From positions 1 through 64,000 of the forward strand of contig NZ_JALOCH010000002.1 in the NCBI RefSeq assembly GCF_023227875.1: DNA of 64,000 bases. The letters are read 5' to 3'. The stretch is from Methanoregula sp. Its GTDB lineage: Archaea; Halobacteriota; Methanomicrobia; Methanomicrobiales; Methanospirillaceae. The first letter of the stretch is position 1. Every line of letters begins with the position of its first letter. This document shows, piece after piece, positions 33,381 through 42,105 of the stretch. The position numbers were made by a program, and so were the translations under genes. The notes beneath the pieces are model-generated. The model saw only the letters and a list, made by a program, of their open reading frames with translations, did no database searches and was not told where the DNA came from.

Positions 33381-34769
33381 ATGGATAACCTGAACCTGGA
33401 CAGTGGTGAGTCCGCCATTTATACAACACAGGAACTCATCATTGATGGCATCGGCTACGTGGCCATCCTTACCGGCAGCAGGCTCATCCTCATCGATAAC
33501 GATTCGGGCATCCCGCGGGAGAGTATCCCCTATGCCGGTATCACCCTTGCGGTTGCAGGCACGAACCGGCTGCGTGAACCGGTGATACAACTCACGGTCA
33601 GTGCGCCGGACGGGAGTGCCCGCGAGATCGAGCTCATTTTTATCTATCAGGATGCCCACAGGAATTTCCAGAACCGGGACAGGTGCATGGCGGTCATCAG
33701 GGACCAGGGGGTCCCGGCCCGGCTGGAACCGTATCGTGCCACATCATCGTCAATCAGCAGGAAGGAGAGCATGGATGCCGGGACACTGGAACTTGATCAG
33801 CCGTCAGGCCGCCCGGCTGTCCCGGAATGGACCATCTATGGCATGGGGCAGGGCAGTAAAAATACCCTGCCGGAAGAACCCCCTCCGACGTCACCGCTTG
33901 TTACGTTCATTGTGGTGATCCTGGTTGCCGCCATCTTTATCGCGGCGATGATCGTCCCGATACCGGGGCCAGGCGGGAACCCGGGGGAGTCGCAGCAGGC
34001 CCCGGTAAAAACCAGTGTTACCGCGATACCAACCCCTGCGCCAACCGTGACCTCCACCCCGGTGGCAACTCCCGTACCGGTTGCTACGCTTCAGCCCGGT
34101 GCTGTACCGCCAAACGGCATCTGGGTGAAGATATCGTACCCGGGGAGTTATGCGGGCTCTCTCTCTGCCGGGGGATGGCGAATGGATGTGGACAGTGATG
34201 GGACACAGATGTACCAGCTGCCGGTTCAGGACACCGTTGTTGACGGCTTCATTGAGAAAGCGGATGGGTCAGGGGATACCCTGGAAGTGGAGGTCTTTAA
34301 CGGGGGCATACTGGTCGAGAGATATGTGACAACCAAACCCCGGGGCCTTGTTGAGATGCATGTCGCGGTAGGGCCGGCGATTGTAAACACGACCCTGCCC
34401 GCGCCACCATCCGTGCCTGTCGTGCCTGTCGTGCCTGTCGTGCCTGTCGTGCCTGTGATGACTACCCCGGTCCCGGTTGCTTTCCCGTCCCAATATGAGA
34501 TACCTGCGACTGGCGTCTGGGTGCATGTTTCCTACCCGGGGAATTACACCGGCTCCATCAGTTCAAACGGACAGCGGCGGGAGATCGACGCCTCCGGGGA
34601 CCAGAGGTACCAGTTGGTGATGAAGAGCGGGATGATCGATGGTGTACTGGAGAAAGCGGACGGATCCGTGAATACGCTGGAAATCGGGGTCTACAAAGAC
34701 GGGACGCTGCTCGATCTCGCCAATACCTCCACACCACGGGGAGTTGCGGAGATCCATACGACACTATGA
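33381..34769 (+). CDS. membrane-anchored protein with duplicated beta domain
   Basis: A 462-residue protein. Residues 1-150 look like a cytosolic PH-like domain (IDGIGYVAILTGSRLILIDN); a single membrane helix lies at about 172-195. A Pro/Thr-rich linker leads to two repeats of about 85 residues, the first beginning IWVKISYPGSYAGS and the second VWVHVSYPGNYTGS. They are separated by a VPVVPVVPV tract coded by a nine-base minisatellite. The topology suggests two extracellular binding domains with an internal sensing or anchoring domain. No named family recognised. Probable cell-surface role. Confidence 0.65.
   Translation: MDNLNLDSGESAIYTTQELIIDGIGYVAILTGSRLILIDNDSGIPRESIPYAGITLAVAGTNRLREPVIQLTVSAPDGSAREIELIFIYQDAHRNFQNRDRCMAVIRDQGVPARLEPYRATSSSISRKESMDAGTLELDQPSGRPAVPEWTIYGMGQGSKNTLPEEPPPTSPLVTFIVVILVAAIFIAAMIVPIPGPGGNPGESQQAPVKTSVTAIPTPAPTVTSTPVATPVPVATLQPGAVPPNGIWVKISYPGSYAGSLSAGGWRMDVDSDGTQMYQLPVQDTVVDGFIEKADGSGDTLEVEVFNGGILVERYVTTKPRGLVEMHVAVGPAIVNTTLPAPPSVPVVPVVPVVPVVPVMTTPVPVAFPSQYEIPATGVWVHVSYPGNYTGSISSNGQRREIDASGDQRYQLVMKSGMIDGVLEKADGSVNTLEIGVYKDGTLLDLANTSTPRGVAEIHTTL
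34413..34457 (+). repeat. nine-base tandem repeat, five units
   Basis: Five copies of GTGCCTGTC (the last ends in G) encode the Val-Pro-Val linker between the two repeated domains of the preceding protein. Copies are identical except the final base, as expected for a recent, length-variable repeat. Confidence 0.9.
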
Positions 34770-35129
34770 GGGGAGTGCCGGTAATAATTCGGAAAGAAAA
34801 AAATTAGGTGATTGTGTAACATCCACCAAAAGTTCGATAAACCTGAAACAAAAATTTTATTACCGCTCTTGGGGGCTCCGGCAAGCCTCCGCCCCCGCCG
34901 CTCGGGCATCCCCCGGTTGCGATAGTGCCGTATTACCACAACCTGTGTGTGCCCCCGATAGAGGTAATACCGAGGCATCGCAATGCGCCCCGTCCCCCCT
35001 CGGGGGACTGGCGGCGCAAGAGGGGGGCTGCATTTTTTGTGTTCTCCGGAGCGCAAATCTCAAAAAAAATCCTGAATTGGCTCAATACTAACCATGGGTT
35101 AGTGGTGGACTTTACCTAATCACCAAAAA
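34770..35129. other. structured GC-rich intergenic region
   Basis: No gene is convincing in this 360-base gap. It contains an imperfect inverted repeat (arms 34918-34937 and 34963-34982, 15 of 20 positions paired) and a perfect hairpin GTCCCCC-CTC-GGGGGAC (34992-35008). Oligo-A and oligo-T tracts flank it (34797-34804, 35034-35040). It could carry a small RNA or a dispersed repeat; similar C/G hairpins occur near 5.3-5.6 kb and 63.5 kb. Confidence 0.45.
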
Positions 35130-36929
35130 TTAAAACGGGTAATCATCAGCGCTGCTGAAATACGTTTCAAGATTCTTGAATGTTACCGTAGTCCCGCCAC
35201 TGGTGACATCGAAGCCATCGCGGGCGATCACGACGCCCTCGAAGAATCCCCCGTTAAAGGTCACCTTCCCGTTGGGCGCAAATAACACACCCCGGATGCC
35301 ACTGCCGCCAAGTCCGGTAATTGAGATATCGCCCGTGCTCGCGATAATGACTACATCATTTACCGAGGATGTCCAAGAACCTGATGCATAACTGTTGGCA
35401 AAAATTTTCAGGTTGTTTGTCAAAGGTCCGCTTGGGACATATCCACGCGCCGTATACCAATCTGCAGATTTTACCGAAGGTATCGCCGCGTCTGGCATGG
35501 TGAACCCTGGTACGGTATCCTGGTGGACGCATTTGTCTAAAATTGCCTGACTGAAGTATGCGGGGGCATGGAGCGTGCCGGTGTAGTAGATATGTGCACC
35601 ATCGGCAAGCCATGGTGTCCAGTCTAAGGTAAGGTCACCATCAACGTACACGTTTCCATGAATCCGTGCATCTTTCAGTCTGAAATTCCCCCGGACGTAC
35701 ACATCGCCGTAGATATCCCGTGATCCGCTCAGCAGGTTCATATCGCCGGTGACATAGATATTCCCGGGATTGCTTGCCGATCCCAGACCTGCACTCCCGC
35801 CGTCAAGGATAACGTCCCCGTCAATGTAGATGGTGTTGACTGCGATTGAGGTACCTCCATTCAGGTCACTGGTTGTCAGGGATTTTGTGAGGACAACGGT
35901 GGCATCAGGCCCGGCAACATTGGCACCGGAGAAGCTTAACTGACTTCCGTAGACAAAGACATCCTCCTCGATGACATAATTTACAAAAGGAATATCTGTT
36001 ATCTGGATGTAGTCCATCCTCATCATCGTATTGGAACCGGCGGTATTTGTCGCATTCAGGATTACGGAATAATTTCCCGGCGATACGTAAGTATGCTGCG
36101 GGTTTTGCAGGGAGGATACATTGCCATCGCCAAATGCCCACGACCATGATGTCGGATTGTATTCAGAGAGATCCGTGAACTGCACAGTCAGCGGTACGAA
36201 ACCGGATGAGACATTAGCGGTAAAATTGGTGACAGGAACAGGGGTGCTCGATACCGTAATGGTTTTTGTTGCGGTGCTGTTGCCAAGGCTGTTCTGAACG
36301 GTCAGCGTCACTGTGTAGGTCCCGGATACGGTATACGTGTGTGCCGGGTTCTGGACAAGGGATACGGATCCATCGCCAAATGCCCATGACCATGAGGCAG
36401 GACTGTTTGTTGAGGTATCGGTGAACTGCACTGCCAGCGGGGCGGTACCTGATGAGACATCGGAAATAAAGGAGGCTACGGGAGCTGACGGACCTAAAGA
36501 GCTGCCCGGTGTACTGTTCGAGGCAAGAACAGATGTTGCGGACCCCCCCAGATACATTACCTGGACGTAGGATGAGGGCGACAGGTCGTTCATGGCAATA
36601 GTGAGTGTGTCTCCGATTGCCCAGTTGCCGGTCGGCGATGGAGATTTTATAACGGAACCAGAGGGTATTGTGTTGCCGTTTACCCGGATCTGGTAGTATC
36701 CTTCCGGTATGGGATCTCCACCGTCGTGAAAAATAGTGATAACGTTACCGTTTGAAGCGAACTGAAAATTTACCGCTGGAATCTTATGGGGCTGGGGCTG
36801 GGAAAACATGAAGACGCCGATGAGGGCAACTGCGCTGACAAAGATTGCAACAAGGACAAGCACACCGATCATTTCGGCAGCGGCAGAATCATCGTTTCGG
36901 GCTGGGATCAAGAGACGTTTGCCGGACAT
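35130..36929 (-). CDS. pilin-like protein with two PKD domains and bactofilin-like C-terminus
   Basis: A 599-residue surface protein. The Pilin_N segment is at the start (SAAAEMIGVLVLVAIFVSAV, helix about residues 20-43). A pilin globular part follows with FHDGGDPIPEGYYQI. Two PKD domains are at about 151-236 and 237-320, each with SWSWAFGDG and a HTY motif. The last 250 residues contain repeated strands (IYIDGDVILDGG, IYVTGDMNLL, VYVRGNFRL, VYVDGDLTL) as in polymer-forming bactofilin-type proteins. It follows a second pilin-like gene. This mix suggests a large structural surface fibre component. Confidence 0.8.
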   Translation of the reverse strand: MSGKRLLIPARNDDSAAAEMIGVLVLVAIFVSAVALIGVFMFSQPQPHKIPAVNFQFASNGNVITIFHDGGDPIPEGYYQIRVNGNTIPSGSVIKSPSPTGNWAIGDTLTIAMNDLSPSSYVQVMYLGGSATSVLASNSTPGSSLGPSAPVASFISDVSSGTAPLAVQFTDTSTNSPASWSWAFGDGSVSLVQNPAHTYTVSGTYTVTLTVQNSLGNSTATKTITVSSTPVPVTNFTANVSSGFVPLTVQFTDLSEYNPTSWSWAFGDGNVSSLQNPQHTYVSPGNYSVILNATNTAGSNTMMRMDYIQITDIPFVNYVIEEDVFVYGSQLSFSGANVAGPDATVVLTKSLTTSDLNGGTSIAVNTIYIDGDVILDGGSAGLGSASNPGNIYVTGDMNLLSGSRDIYGDVYVRGNFRLKDARIHGNVYVDGDLTLDWTPWLADGAHIYYTGTLHAPAYFSQAILDKCVHQDTVPGFTMPDAAIPSVKSADWYTARGYVPSGPLTNNLKIFANSYASGSWTSSVNDVVIIASTGDISITGLGGSGIRGVLFAPNGKVTFNGGFFEGVVIARDGFDVTSGGTTVTFKNLETYFSSADDYPF

Positions 36930-36936
36930 CCTGCGA

Positions 36937-38103
36937 TCACCAGGTCACGCTCTGTGCATTGCCCATGAAATAGACACTGTTCGAGTTCGGATCGTATTCC
37001 AGAACGAATAATCCGACACCGACAGGCCTGATGTTCTGGACGACAACGGTATTGGAGCTTACTCCATCAATTATTATTGTCCCATTGATAACGAGTCCCG
37101 TATAGTAGCCCCCCTGGGTGGTCCGCAGGGTCAGCGTTGATCCTACATCGTTATAGCCGGTGATCCAGGTATGATATAATCTCGTGGAAGAAGTATTTGA
37201 CCAGAGTCCGGTACTCTTATGTCTCCAGTACACATCCACACTATTGGAATCCGGGGCCGTAAATTCCCAGATCTGGTTACCGATCCCGAAGATCTTCCAT
37301 GTCCCGGGATTGCTGTTTCTCTGTGTGATGAGAAGAGTATCGCCAATTCCAAGATTTTGGGGGGTTGTAGTATCATACGCGATGGTTGATCCTGAACCGG
37401 TGATATTGAGCAGGAGATAGGTGTTTTGATCGATAGTTGCCTTCCCATCGCGGTAGAAATTTATCGAGTTTGCCCCCACAACATTCGCAATCACCGGTCC
37501 GACTGTTGACGGGGACTGGTTCATCGCAGCGCCGATCACGGATACATTGCTCAGGACCGCGCCCAGTACCTCCTGGGGGTCCGAACCATTGATACAGACA
37601 ATGGGGGCTGACGTAGTTCTGACAATAATATCCGGGGCAACATTCCCGGAAGGTACTGAAACGTTGGCCGATGCAGAGCCAATCACCGAAGAGCCCGTTC
37701 CCGTCTGGTTGTAGACAAGGTAAATACGCTGCGGGGCCTCCCCGGACGAGAGGGGGACTAACAGGTTCTTTCCGAGCGACCACTGGTTCCCGCCGCCCGC
37801 AACCGAATACGACTTTATATTCCCGTCGACATAGACCGAGAAACTGCCGGCCGTGAGGGTGTCACCGCCATTGTGCGTGAGGTAGAGGGTCGGGGGAACA
37901 TGGTTGTCGGTGCCGACCATGAAGTTGACATTCGGGACCTTCACGGGGGTGGACTGCGAGAAGAGGGCTACCGCGACAACCGCCACTGCGGCTACGACGA
38001 GGCCGACCAGCAGGATCGCCCCTATCACTTCGGAGACCCCGTCAGCGCCACCATATCCGGGATGTACCCGTATCTTCGGGACTGCGATTTTCCGGGATGT
38101 CAT
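36937..38103 (-). CDS. large type IV pilin-like protein
   Basis: A 388-residue protein with the Pilin_N start (GADGVSEVIGAILLVGLV, helix about residues 25-48) and the LTHNGGDTLTAGSF motif after it. The long C-terminal part is beta-rich with many Asn/Ser/Thr residues, as in glycosylated surface proteins. It overlaps the previous gene by four bases (ATGA) and lies seven bases before the PKD protein, so the three form an operon. Confidence 0.82.
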   Translation of the reverse strand: MTSRKIAVPKIRVHPGYGGADGVSEVIGAILLVGLVVAAVAVVAVALFSQSTPVKVPNVNFMVGTDNHVPPTLYLTHNGGDTLTAGSFSVYVDGNIKSYSVAGGGNQWSLGKNLLVPLSSGEAPQRIYLVYNQTGTGSSVIGSASANVSVPSGNVAPDIIVRTTSAPIVCINGSDPQEVLGAVLSNVSVIGAAMNQSPSTVGPVIANVVGANSINFYRDGKATIDQNTYLLLNITGSGSTIAYDTTTPQNLGIGDTLLITQRNSNPGTWKIFGIGNQIWEFTAPDSNSVDVYWRHKSTGLWSNTSSTRLYHTWITGYNDVGSTLTLRTTQGGYYTGLVINGTIIIDGVSSNTVVVQNIRPVGVGLFVLEYDPNSNSVYFMGNAQSVTW

Positions 38104-39047
38104 GATATTCCCGAGGCGATATTGTTGAGGGTCACAACGTAATCGACCGTCTGCAGGGTCAGGTAGACGTCAGGGTTTGAAGGGGATGTGTAAGGCCCGT
38201 TAATCAGCATGAACGCCTTCCCCCGTTTGGTCACGGGGTCCTCGACAACTTTGAACGAATACCATGAACTATCGGTGATGTTGCCCCGGATCCGTGTCTC
38301 ATTCAGCACGCCCATCCACGTCAATGCCGTCGGTTTATCGGCAACATCGACCGAGATGTTCACCCACGTGTTTGCCTGGAGGGTTGCAATCCGTGTCGGG
38401 GTCCGCACCTGGGAATCGACACGGACGGGGCCCTTGCCGCCGATCGAACTCCCACCCAGCACCCGGATCGGGACAAGGTTCACGGCAGCCACATCGACCG
38501 TTCCGTTGTTTGCCTTCGCAAGGGTAAATGAGGGAGAGATACGGCACACCGAGCCGTTATCCTGCGAGAGGAATATCCCGCCGGTCTGGTAATAGTACCG
38601 CTGCTGGATCCAGTAATTGTTCATGGACTGGTATTCCAGGGTGCTCAGGTTGACCACCGTTGCCGTTGTTGCGGTACTGCTGTTGATGGTCAGTGTATCC
38701 CCGCCATCCCTGACGGCAAGGGTAGCCGAAGAGGCGATGGGATTGAGCATTGGTAAAAAGAGACCTCCTGCCTGTGAGTTCCCCCCACCCGTACCGAGAT
38801 TGAAGGTGGTGGAGAGCGTGACGCCGGACTGGTTGTTTATCCAAAGGGAATCAAGGCTCATCTTGTAATCCGTGAACCGGTCCTTGACGGCATTCATCTG
38901 GGTGATCTCCCCTTCCCGTCCGTTTACCGGGACAACATAGATCGCCCAGACAGAAAACGCGGCAACGACCAGACCAAGAAGCAGTACAAACCCGATCACT
39001 TCAGACAGGGCACAATCCCCGTTCTGCCCCGTAGCACCGTCTCTCAT
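38100..39047 (-). CDS. type IV pilin-like protein, first in operon
   Basis: A 315-residue protein with a pilin-type start (DCALSEVIGFVLLLGLVV, helix about residues 12-37). The remainder contains VRDGGDTLTINSS and Asn/Thr-rich strands without a named family. It begins the three-gene operon 39047-35130. Together with the genes at 238, 1506 and 2098 it makes six pilin-like genes in the window, all of different size, so they are probably minor or structural subunits of several surface structures. Confidence 0.8.
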   Translation of the reverse strand: MRDGATGQNGDCALSEVIGFVLLLGLVVAAFSVWAIYVVPVNGREGEITQMNAVKDRFTDYKMSLDSLWINNQSGVTLSTTFNLGTGGGNSQAGGLFLPMLNPIASSATLAVRDGGDTLTINSSTATTATVVNLSTLEYQSMNNYWIQQRYYYQTGGIFLSQDNGSVCRISPSFTLAKANNGTVDVAAVNLVPIRVLGGSSIGGKGPVRVDSQVRTPTRIATLQANTWVNISVDVADKPTALTWMGVLNETRIRGNITDSSWYSFKVVEDPVTKRGKAFMLINGPYTSPSNPDVYLTLQTVDYVVTLNNIASGIS

Positions 39048-39562
39048 AACCTAATAACCCGTGTATGGTTATACCATAAAGGTTTTTAGTAACCGGTATA
39101 TCGTGAAAGCCAGAAGAGGGAAAATCAGTGCGCAGGAAAAGACACGGACACCATACGTACCGGCTTTTCCGGGCTGCGGGGGTCGGGCGGTGTACTTCCG
39201 CATGGCAGGAGTGTGCACGGCATTTCTGAAATTACCCGACTGCTTCGAGGAAAATTCCCCCAAAATCCGCATTCCCAAAAGGCACAGGATTGGTCCGGAA
39301 AACACGATGTACACCGTCCGACCCCCGCACACCTCCATCGCGATTCCGTAAAAAACCTGCCATTTTCCTGTCGTAAAGATGTGCCGGGAAGGGGTCCTGC
39401 CCGGTGCGGGGGTCAGGCGGTGTACTTCCGGACGTGAGAAACGTCCCGGTATTTCCCAACATTGCATGGCTGGCAGAAGAAGAGTTTTGAATCACACGCA
39501 CCAAATAGTATGATCGCTTTTCACAACCGGACCCTTCCGGTCAGCAAACAGGTGCACATACA
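39048..39562. repeat. intergenic region with three copies of a 25-base repeat
   Basis: No gene is convincing in this 515-base gap. A 25-base sequence beginning GCGGGGGTC and ending GTGTACTTCCG occurs at 39176-39200 and, with one mismatch, at 39406-39430; an inverted, slightly diverged copy is at 39306-39330. The three copies are roughly 100-130 bases apart. Small RNA, regulatory array or mobile-element remnant are possible. Confidence 0.6.
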
Positions 39563-40555
39563 ATGACACTCTCCAAAGGCTGCGTGCTCTGCAACCAGGG
39601 CGCAAAGATGGTGCTCTTTGTTACGGGACGCTGCCACCGCTCCTGCTGGTACTGCCCCCTTTCATCGGAGCGAAAGGGGACGGACACGGTCTATGCCAAC
39701 GAAGTGCCCGTCGATGTCCCGTCCCAGATCATCGAGGTGGCGGAGATGATGAGCGCACTCGGGACCGGTGTCACGGGCGGCGAGCCCCTCCTCGTCCTCG
39801 ACAAAGTGACAGAATACTGCCGGAGGCTCAAGGACCATTTCGGCAACGACCACCAGATCCATCTCTACACTGCAAAAGCACCGGATGAGAACGAACTGGA
39901 GCAGATAAAGGGGCTCGTGGACGAGATCCGGTTCCACCCGCCGCGTGAGAGTTGGGACACGATCCTTGATACGGACTATATCCGGTCCGCAAAGAGGGCA
40001 AAGGAGATGGGCTTTGACATTGGGATCGAAGTGCCGGCACTGCCGGGTCTTGAACTGCTCATCCCGGCACTCCCGCACCTTGACTTTCTCAACATCAACG
40101 AGCTCGAATGGGGCGAGACCAACGCGTACCAGATGCGGGAGCGGGGCTACGAACTCGCCGATGAACTGCACAATGCGATTGACGGCGCAAAAGGGTGGGC
40201 TGAGGAATTGTGCCGGCACGACAAGGTGCACTGGTGCTCCTCGGGCTTCAAGGACTCCGTCCAGCTCCGTGAGCGGCTGAAGCGGATCGCCCGGAACACC
40301 GCCCGGCCATTCGACGAGATTACGGATGACGGCACCATCGTGTACGGCATCCTCGAACCTGTACAGGAACAAAAAGAGGCGGTCGCCCGGTTCTGCGGAG
40401 AGAGACTGGAACCGGACAGTTTCGAAGAGCACGGCGACCGTATCGAGATGGCCTGGTGGTTCCTCGAGAAGTATGCCGATGAACTGCAGGGAAAAAAGTA
40501 CGTGATCGAGCGCTACCCGCACGGCGGGATGGTCGTGGAGATGACCCCGTTATGA
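39563..40555 (+). CDS. radical SAM protein, COG2108-like
   Basis: A 330-residue radical SAM enzyme. The cluster motif is CHRSCWYC (C-x3-C-x2-C), with TGGEPLL as the SAM-binding loop. An additional CVLCNQGAK at the N-terminus may bind a second metal. It resembles the group of pyruvate-formate-lyase-activase-like proteins of unknown substrate found in methanogens. Its stop overlaps the cis-prenyltransferase start by four bases (ATGA). The link to lipid carrier synthesis is unexplained. Confidence 0.85.
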   Translation: MTLSKGCVLCNQGAKMVLFVTGRCHRSCWYCPLSSERKGTDTVYANEVPVDVPSQIIEVAEMMSALGTGVTGGEPLLVLDKVTEYCRRLKDHFGNDHQIHLYTAKAPDENELEQIKGLVDEIRFHPPRESWDTILDTDYIRSAKRAKEMGFDIGIEVPALPGLELLIPALPHLDFLNINELEWGETNAYQMRERGYELADELHNAIDGAKGWAEELCRHDKVHWCSSGFKDSVQLRERLKRIARNTARPFDEITDDGTIVYGILEPVQEQKEAVARFCGERLEPDSFEEHGDRIEMAWWFLEKYADELQGKKYVIERYPHGGMVVEMTPL

Positions 40556-41319
40556 ACCTGCGTAACCTCATCGAACCGTTCTACGAGGGGCACCTCAAAC
40601 GGCAGTGCAGGCATATCCCCAACCACATCGCGATCATCATGGACGGCAACCGCCGGTATGCGAAGATGCTCGGCCTCGACACTGCCGATGGCCACCGCGC
40701 CGGTGCCGACAAGACGGAGCAGGTGCTGGACTGGGCGCAGGAACTGGGCATCCGCCATATCACGCTCTATTCGTTCTCGACCGAGAACTTCTCCCGTAAG
40801 GATGATGAGGTGGGGTATCTCTTTTCCGTGTTCAAGGAGAAGTTCATCGGCGTGCTCACCGATGAACGGGTCAACCGGTACAGGATCCGCGTCCAGATGG
40901 TCGGGGACCCCTCAATGCTCCCGGAAGACCTCCGTCAGGCGGTCTGTGATGCGGAGGAAGCGACAAAAGACCACACCGGTTTCCACCTCAATATTGCACT
41001 CGCCTATGGCGGGAGGAACGAGATCGTCCTTGCCGCACGGCAGATCCTTGAGGAAGTCCAAAAGACCGGCACCGATCCGGAGAAGATCGATGTCCGCATG
41101 GTCGAGGAGCACCTCCACCAGGGAAAGGGCATCCCTCCTGTCGACCTGATCATCCGGCCCGGCAATGAATGCCGCACCTCGAACTTCCTGCCGTGGCTTG
41201 CCAACGGGCATGAATCGGCCGTCTATTTCTGCGCCCCGTACTGGCCACTCTTCCGGAAGATCGATCTCCTGCGTGCCATCCGCACCTATGACCAGAGGAT
41301 GGCCACGAAGACCGTGTAA
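40552..41319 (+). CDS. uppS: cis-prenyltransferase, catalytic UppS-like subunit
   Basis: A 255-residue cis-prenyltransferase that makes polyprenyl (dolichyl-type) diphosphate, the sugar carrier for glycosylation. The substrate motif HIAIIMDGNRRYAKM with its catalytic Asp is intact, as are SFSTENFSR and a C-terminal DLIIRPGNECRTSNFLPW. That last stretch deviates from the usual RTGGExRxSNFLxWQ. A second, degenerate member lies at 42106. A heteromeric pair of this kind has been reported in Methanosarcina mazei, so this may be the catalytic half. Confidence 0.88.
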   Translation: MNLRNLIEPFYEGHLKRQCRHIPNHIAIIMDGNRRYAKMLGLDTADGHRAGADKTEQVLDWAQELGIRHITLYSFSTENFSRKDDEVGYLFSVFKEKFIGVLTDERVNRYRIRVQMVGDPSMLPEDLRQAVCDAEEATKDHTGFHLNIALAYGGRNEIVLAARQILEEVQKTGTDPEKIDVRMVEEHLHQGKGIPPVDLIIRPGNECRTSNFLPWLANGHESAVYFCAPYWPLFRKIDLLRAIRTYDQRMATKTV

Positions 41320-41393
41320 ATTCCCTTTTGTGCACCCGGTGCCCGATCGCGTACTATATTTCTCTTGAACAACAGATCAACCACTGACCGTTT

Positions 41394-42101
41394 ATGACGA
41401 TAAGGAAGGGACAGGGTGAGAAATGGCGCCAGACCACCGTGGTCCTGAGGGCGGACATTCTCACAAAAGCGCAATCAGCCGGTATTGATATCAATGACCT
41501 ATGCAACCGTGCGCTTGCGGATGCCACCGGGATACACTATGTCGTCCCGCAAAAACCTGATGCCGGATTTCCTGCGGCACCCGTCATCATCGCCCGCGAC
41601 GGGGCTCACGCGGGAGGGGGGGCCATCCCCCCGACGGTCTTACCTGATGGCATCCACCCGGTCATAAACGCCGATGACCCCCGGGCGGCCACAACGGTAA
41701 AAGAGGTGCCAAGGTTACCGGTACAAAAAGTGCCTGTGGCGTTACCCGGCAGAATTTCCTCACCGGAAAAACCACGGGAGAAAGCGCCAGCGGTGCCGGA
41801 TGTCTCCGTTCCTGTTTCACGCAGGGAGAAGACCGGAAAACCGGAGACAGGGCCAAAGAAGAAGGCGAAGGGCACCCCGATAAAAAAATTCATGGCAGAT
41901 TGCGTTGTCCGTGAGGATACCGAAAACTGCCACGTGACAAAAGATCTCCTGTACCAGGCCTTCACCCGGTGGTGCCGGGAACACCGGATCACTCCGGTCC
42001 CCGACCGGAGGGCCGTCACGGTTACCCTCAAGAACCAGTTCGCCATGACAGAGAAGACGATCGGGGGAGAGCCCTCTTGGACGAACCTCCGCTTAAAATA
42101 G
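41394..42101 (+). CDS. CcdA-like N-terminus fused to D5-type winged helix, hypothetical
   Basis: A 235-residue protein with three parts. Residues 12-48 (LRADILTKAQSAGIDINDLC) look like a CcdA-type antitoxin or RHH-like helix. A long Pro/Lys-rich linker follows (about 50-165). Residues about 167-235 (HVTKDLLYQAFTRWCREH ... KTIGGEPSWTNLRL) resemble the C-terminal winged helix of phage and poxvirus D5-type primase-helicases. No toxin or primase partner is adjacent. It may be a domesticated piece of a mobile replicon; the call is tentative. Confidence 0.5.
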   Translation: MTIRKGQGEKWRQTTVVLRADILTKAQSAGIDINDLCNRALADATGIHYVVPQKPDAGFPAAPVIIARDGAHAGGGAIPPTVLPDGIHPVINADDPRAATTVKEVPRLPVQKVPVALPGRISSPEKPREKAPAVPDVSVPVSRREKTGKPETGPKKKAKGTPIKKFMADCVVREDTENCHVTKDLLYQAFTRWCREHRITPVPDRRAVTVTLKNQFAMTEKTIGGEPSWTNLRLK

Positions 42102-42105
42102 GGCG

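Noticed and set aside
34860..35060. A tRNA or rRNA gene in the GC-rich spacer
   Set aside because: No T-loop GTTCGAA-type sequence or cloverleaf could be drawn; only simple hairpins are present.
39176..39430. The repeats as a CRISPR array
   Set aside because: Only three copies, one inverted, with unequal spacing over 70 bases and no cas genes nearby.
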